Below, one piece after another: positions 63,171-64,000 of a DNA stretch of 64,000 bases. The notes below the pieces were generated by a model. That model ran no database searches. It had not been told where the DNA came from and saw only the letters and a list, made by a program, of their open reading frames with translations. This DNA is from Plutella xylostella. Taxonomy: Eukaryota; Arthropoda; Insecta; Lepidoptera; Plutellidae. Within the stretch, counting starts at the first letter, position 1. The number at the start of each line of letters is the position of its first letter. Where the stretch lies: NCBI RefSeq assembly GCF_932276165.1, contig NC_064012.1, forward strand, positions 3,107,501 through 3,171,500, in the 5' to 3' direction. The position numbers and the translations under genes were made by a program.

Positions 63171-63302
63171 ATGGCCCGACCCGCGGCGCTCACGCTGAGC
63201 CTGCTCATCATCAGCGCCACCCACGCCCAGGACTACTACAAGACGCCCAGAATAGGCCCCTCCAAGCTCGCGTCCTGCTACACCAACGACGGACAACCAC
63301 AG
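63171..63302 (+). CDS. First coding exon of a laminin-N-terminal protein (laminin gamma or netrin)
   Basis: ATGG in good context (CCCGACATGGC), signal peptide MARPAALTLSLLIISATHA, then QDYYKTPRIGPSKLASCYTN and DGQPQ before GTAAAG. In laminin gamma and netrin the mature chain likewise starts with a short linker, one cysteine and a G-R/Q-P-Q/R exon end that continues RC(M/I)PEF in the next exon. The exon ends on a whole codon. The next exon is not in the window. I favour laminin gamma on the C-Y-x-x-x-G-x-P-Q pattern, but netrin is close. Confidence 0.6.
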
Positions 63303-64000
63303 GTAAAGTTGGACAGCTTTTTTAATCACCCGACTTGCCTTTCTCAGAAGCGGCCGGTTCAGATTTTGAGTCGACGCGCGCGACATGTAATGTTTTTGGT
63401 TTGTTGTTTCTGTGTGGTCTTGTAATTGGGTGAGAGTCGTTGAACTGTGTTCGGTGCACACTTTGCTTTCATTGATAAGGTGGGATGACACTATGTGAAC
63501 TTAACAGATTTCTGAAAGTAGGTAATAATGTAGTAGGTAATTTCCTAAATTTCATTCTTCATTAAATAGGTTAGTAGTAAATAGGTACTATAACCATAAG
63601 TTCATACGCAATAGTACATACATACCCATTTATAATGGGTATAGCTTATTGCAACAAGCTAAAGCTTTACCATCGAACTTTCTAACTCACGCGCATGTGA
63701 GAGAACTTTGAAGCTGTAGATTTAGGTATTTAGGTTTTCCCTTGATCAATACAATAAAAGTATACACTAAAAGAGTAGTTGCCATGCTATGAGGATCTAA
63801 ATTCTGTTTAGTCCGTATTAAAGAGAATAAAAAATACATATATTTTATTTACTTTTAATACCACTTTACACTTGGATAAAGTGCATCACTTGGTTTGGTG
63901 GTGGAAGCCGGTGACATCATACCTTCTAACATTTTTTTAGAAGTCGTGAAGTCTCATTATTATTCATACTTATACATATTATTTAGTATTCATAATAATT
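63303..64000. other. First intron of the laminin-N-terminal gene
   Basis: AT-rich after the first 150 bases; no second exon and no repeat recognised before the window ends. Confidence 0.45.

Noticed and set aside
63072..63491. 139-codon minus-strand frame
   Set aside because: Antisense to the laminin-N-terminal exon and its intron; no homology recognised.

Overview
The window looks like a piece of a moth or butterfly (ditrysian lepidopteran) nuclear genome. It is AT-rich, its genes are split into many short exons with GT/AG junctions, and its introns and spacers are full of small palindromic transposons, tRNA-derived SINE-like copies and interspersed repeats of a kind common in Lepidoptera. 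Two conserved animal genes lie head to tail on the minus strand and the first coding exon of a third gene lies on the plus strand. All exon borders were derived by hand from splice signals, unbroken codon phase and family resemblance; there is no transcript evidence here.

About 1-37,235 (minus strand): the 5' half of a laminin alpha gene (LanA type). I can join 33 exons in phase into about 1,735 residues: signal peptide, laminin N-terminal domain, a first run of EGF-like (LE) repeats, the L4b (domain IV'') region, a second LE run, and a laminin IV type A (L4) domain. The coiled coil and LG domains must lie left of position 1. The first 2.7 kb hold a hAT element (533-2061, 8-bp target duplication) that carries an antisense reverse-transcriptase remnant, and a 149-bp MITE sitting at an exon/intron junction.

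38,876-59,286 (minus strand): a Tmc (transmembrane channel-like) gene, 13 exons that join in phase to 1,435 residues, with an unusually long, sequon-rich extracellular loop. Its first exon is inferred to encode only five residues, leaving a 12-kb first intron. That intron holds a nested insertion: a full-length, apparently intact non-LTR retrotransposon (51,875-57,345, 14-bp target duplication) inside an older TA-flanked DNA transposon (51,755-58,210).

63,171-63,302 (plus strand): a signal-peptide exon that looks like the start of another laminin-N-terminal protein (laminin gamma or netrin); the rest lies beyond the window or in later exons.

The most unusual signal is not a new gene. At least nine LanA exons and one Tmc exon have had the segment across their splice donor (exon 3' end, donor, start of intron) copied in tandem, from 2 to about 14 times, with periods of 29, 46, 93, 115, 150 bp and more. 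One LanA exon exists as three complete 162-bp, phase-0 copies. Several arrays carry a MITE in or beside the copied unit. This could be a real local mutational process that makes splice-site arrays, or an assembly problem; the tests are given under findings.
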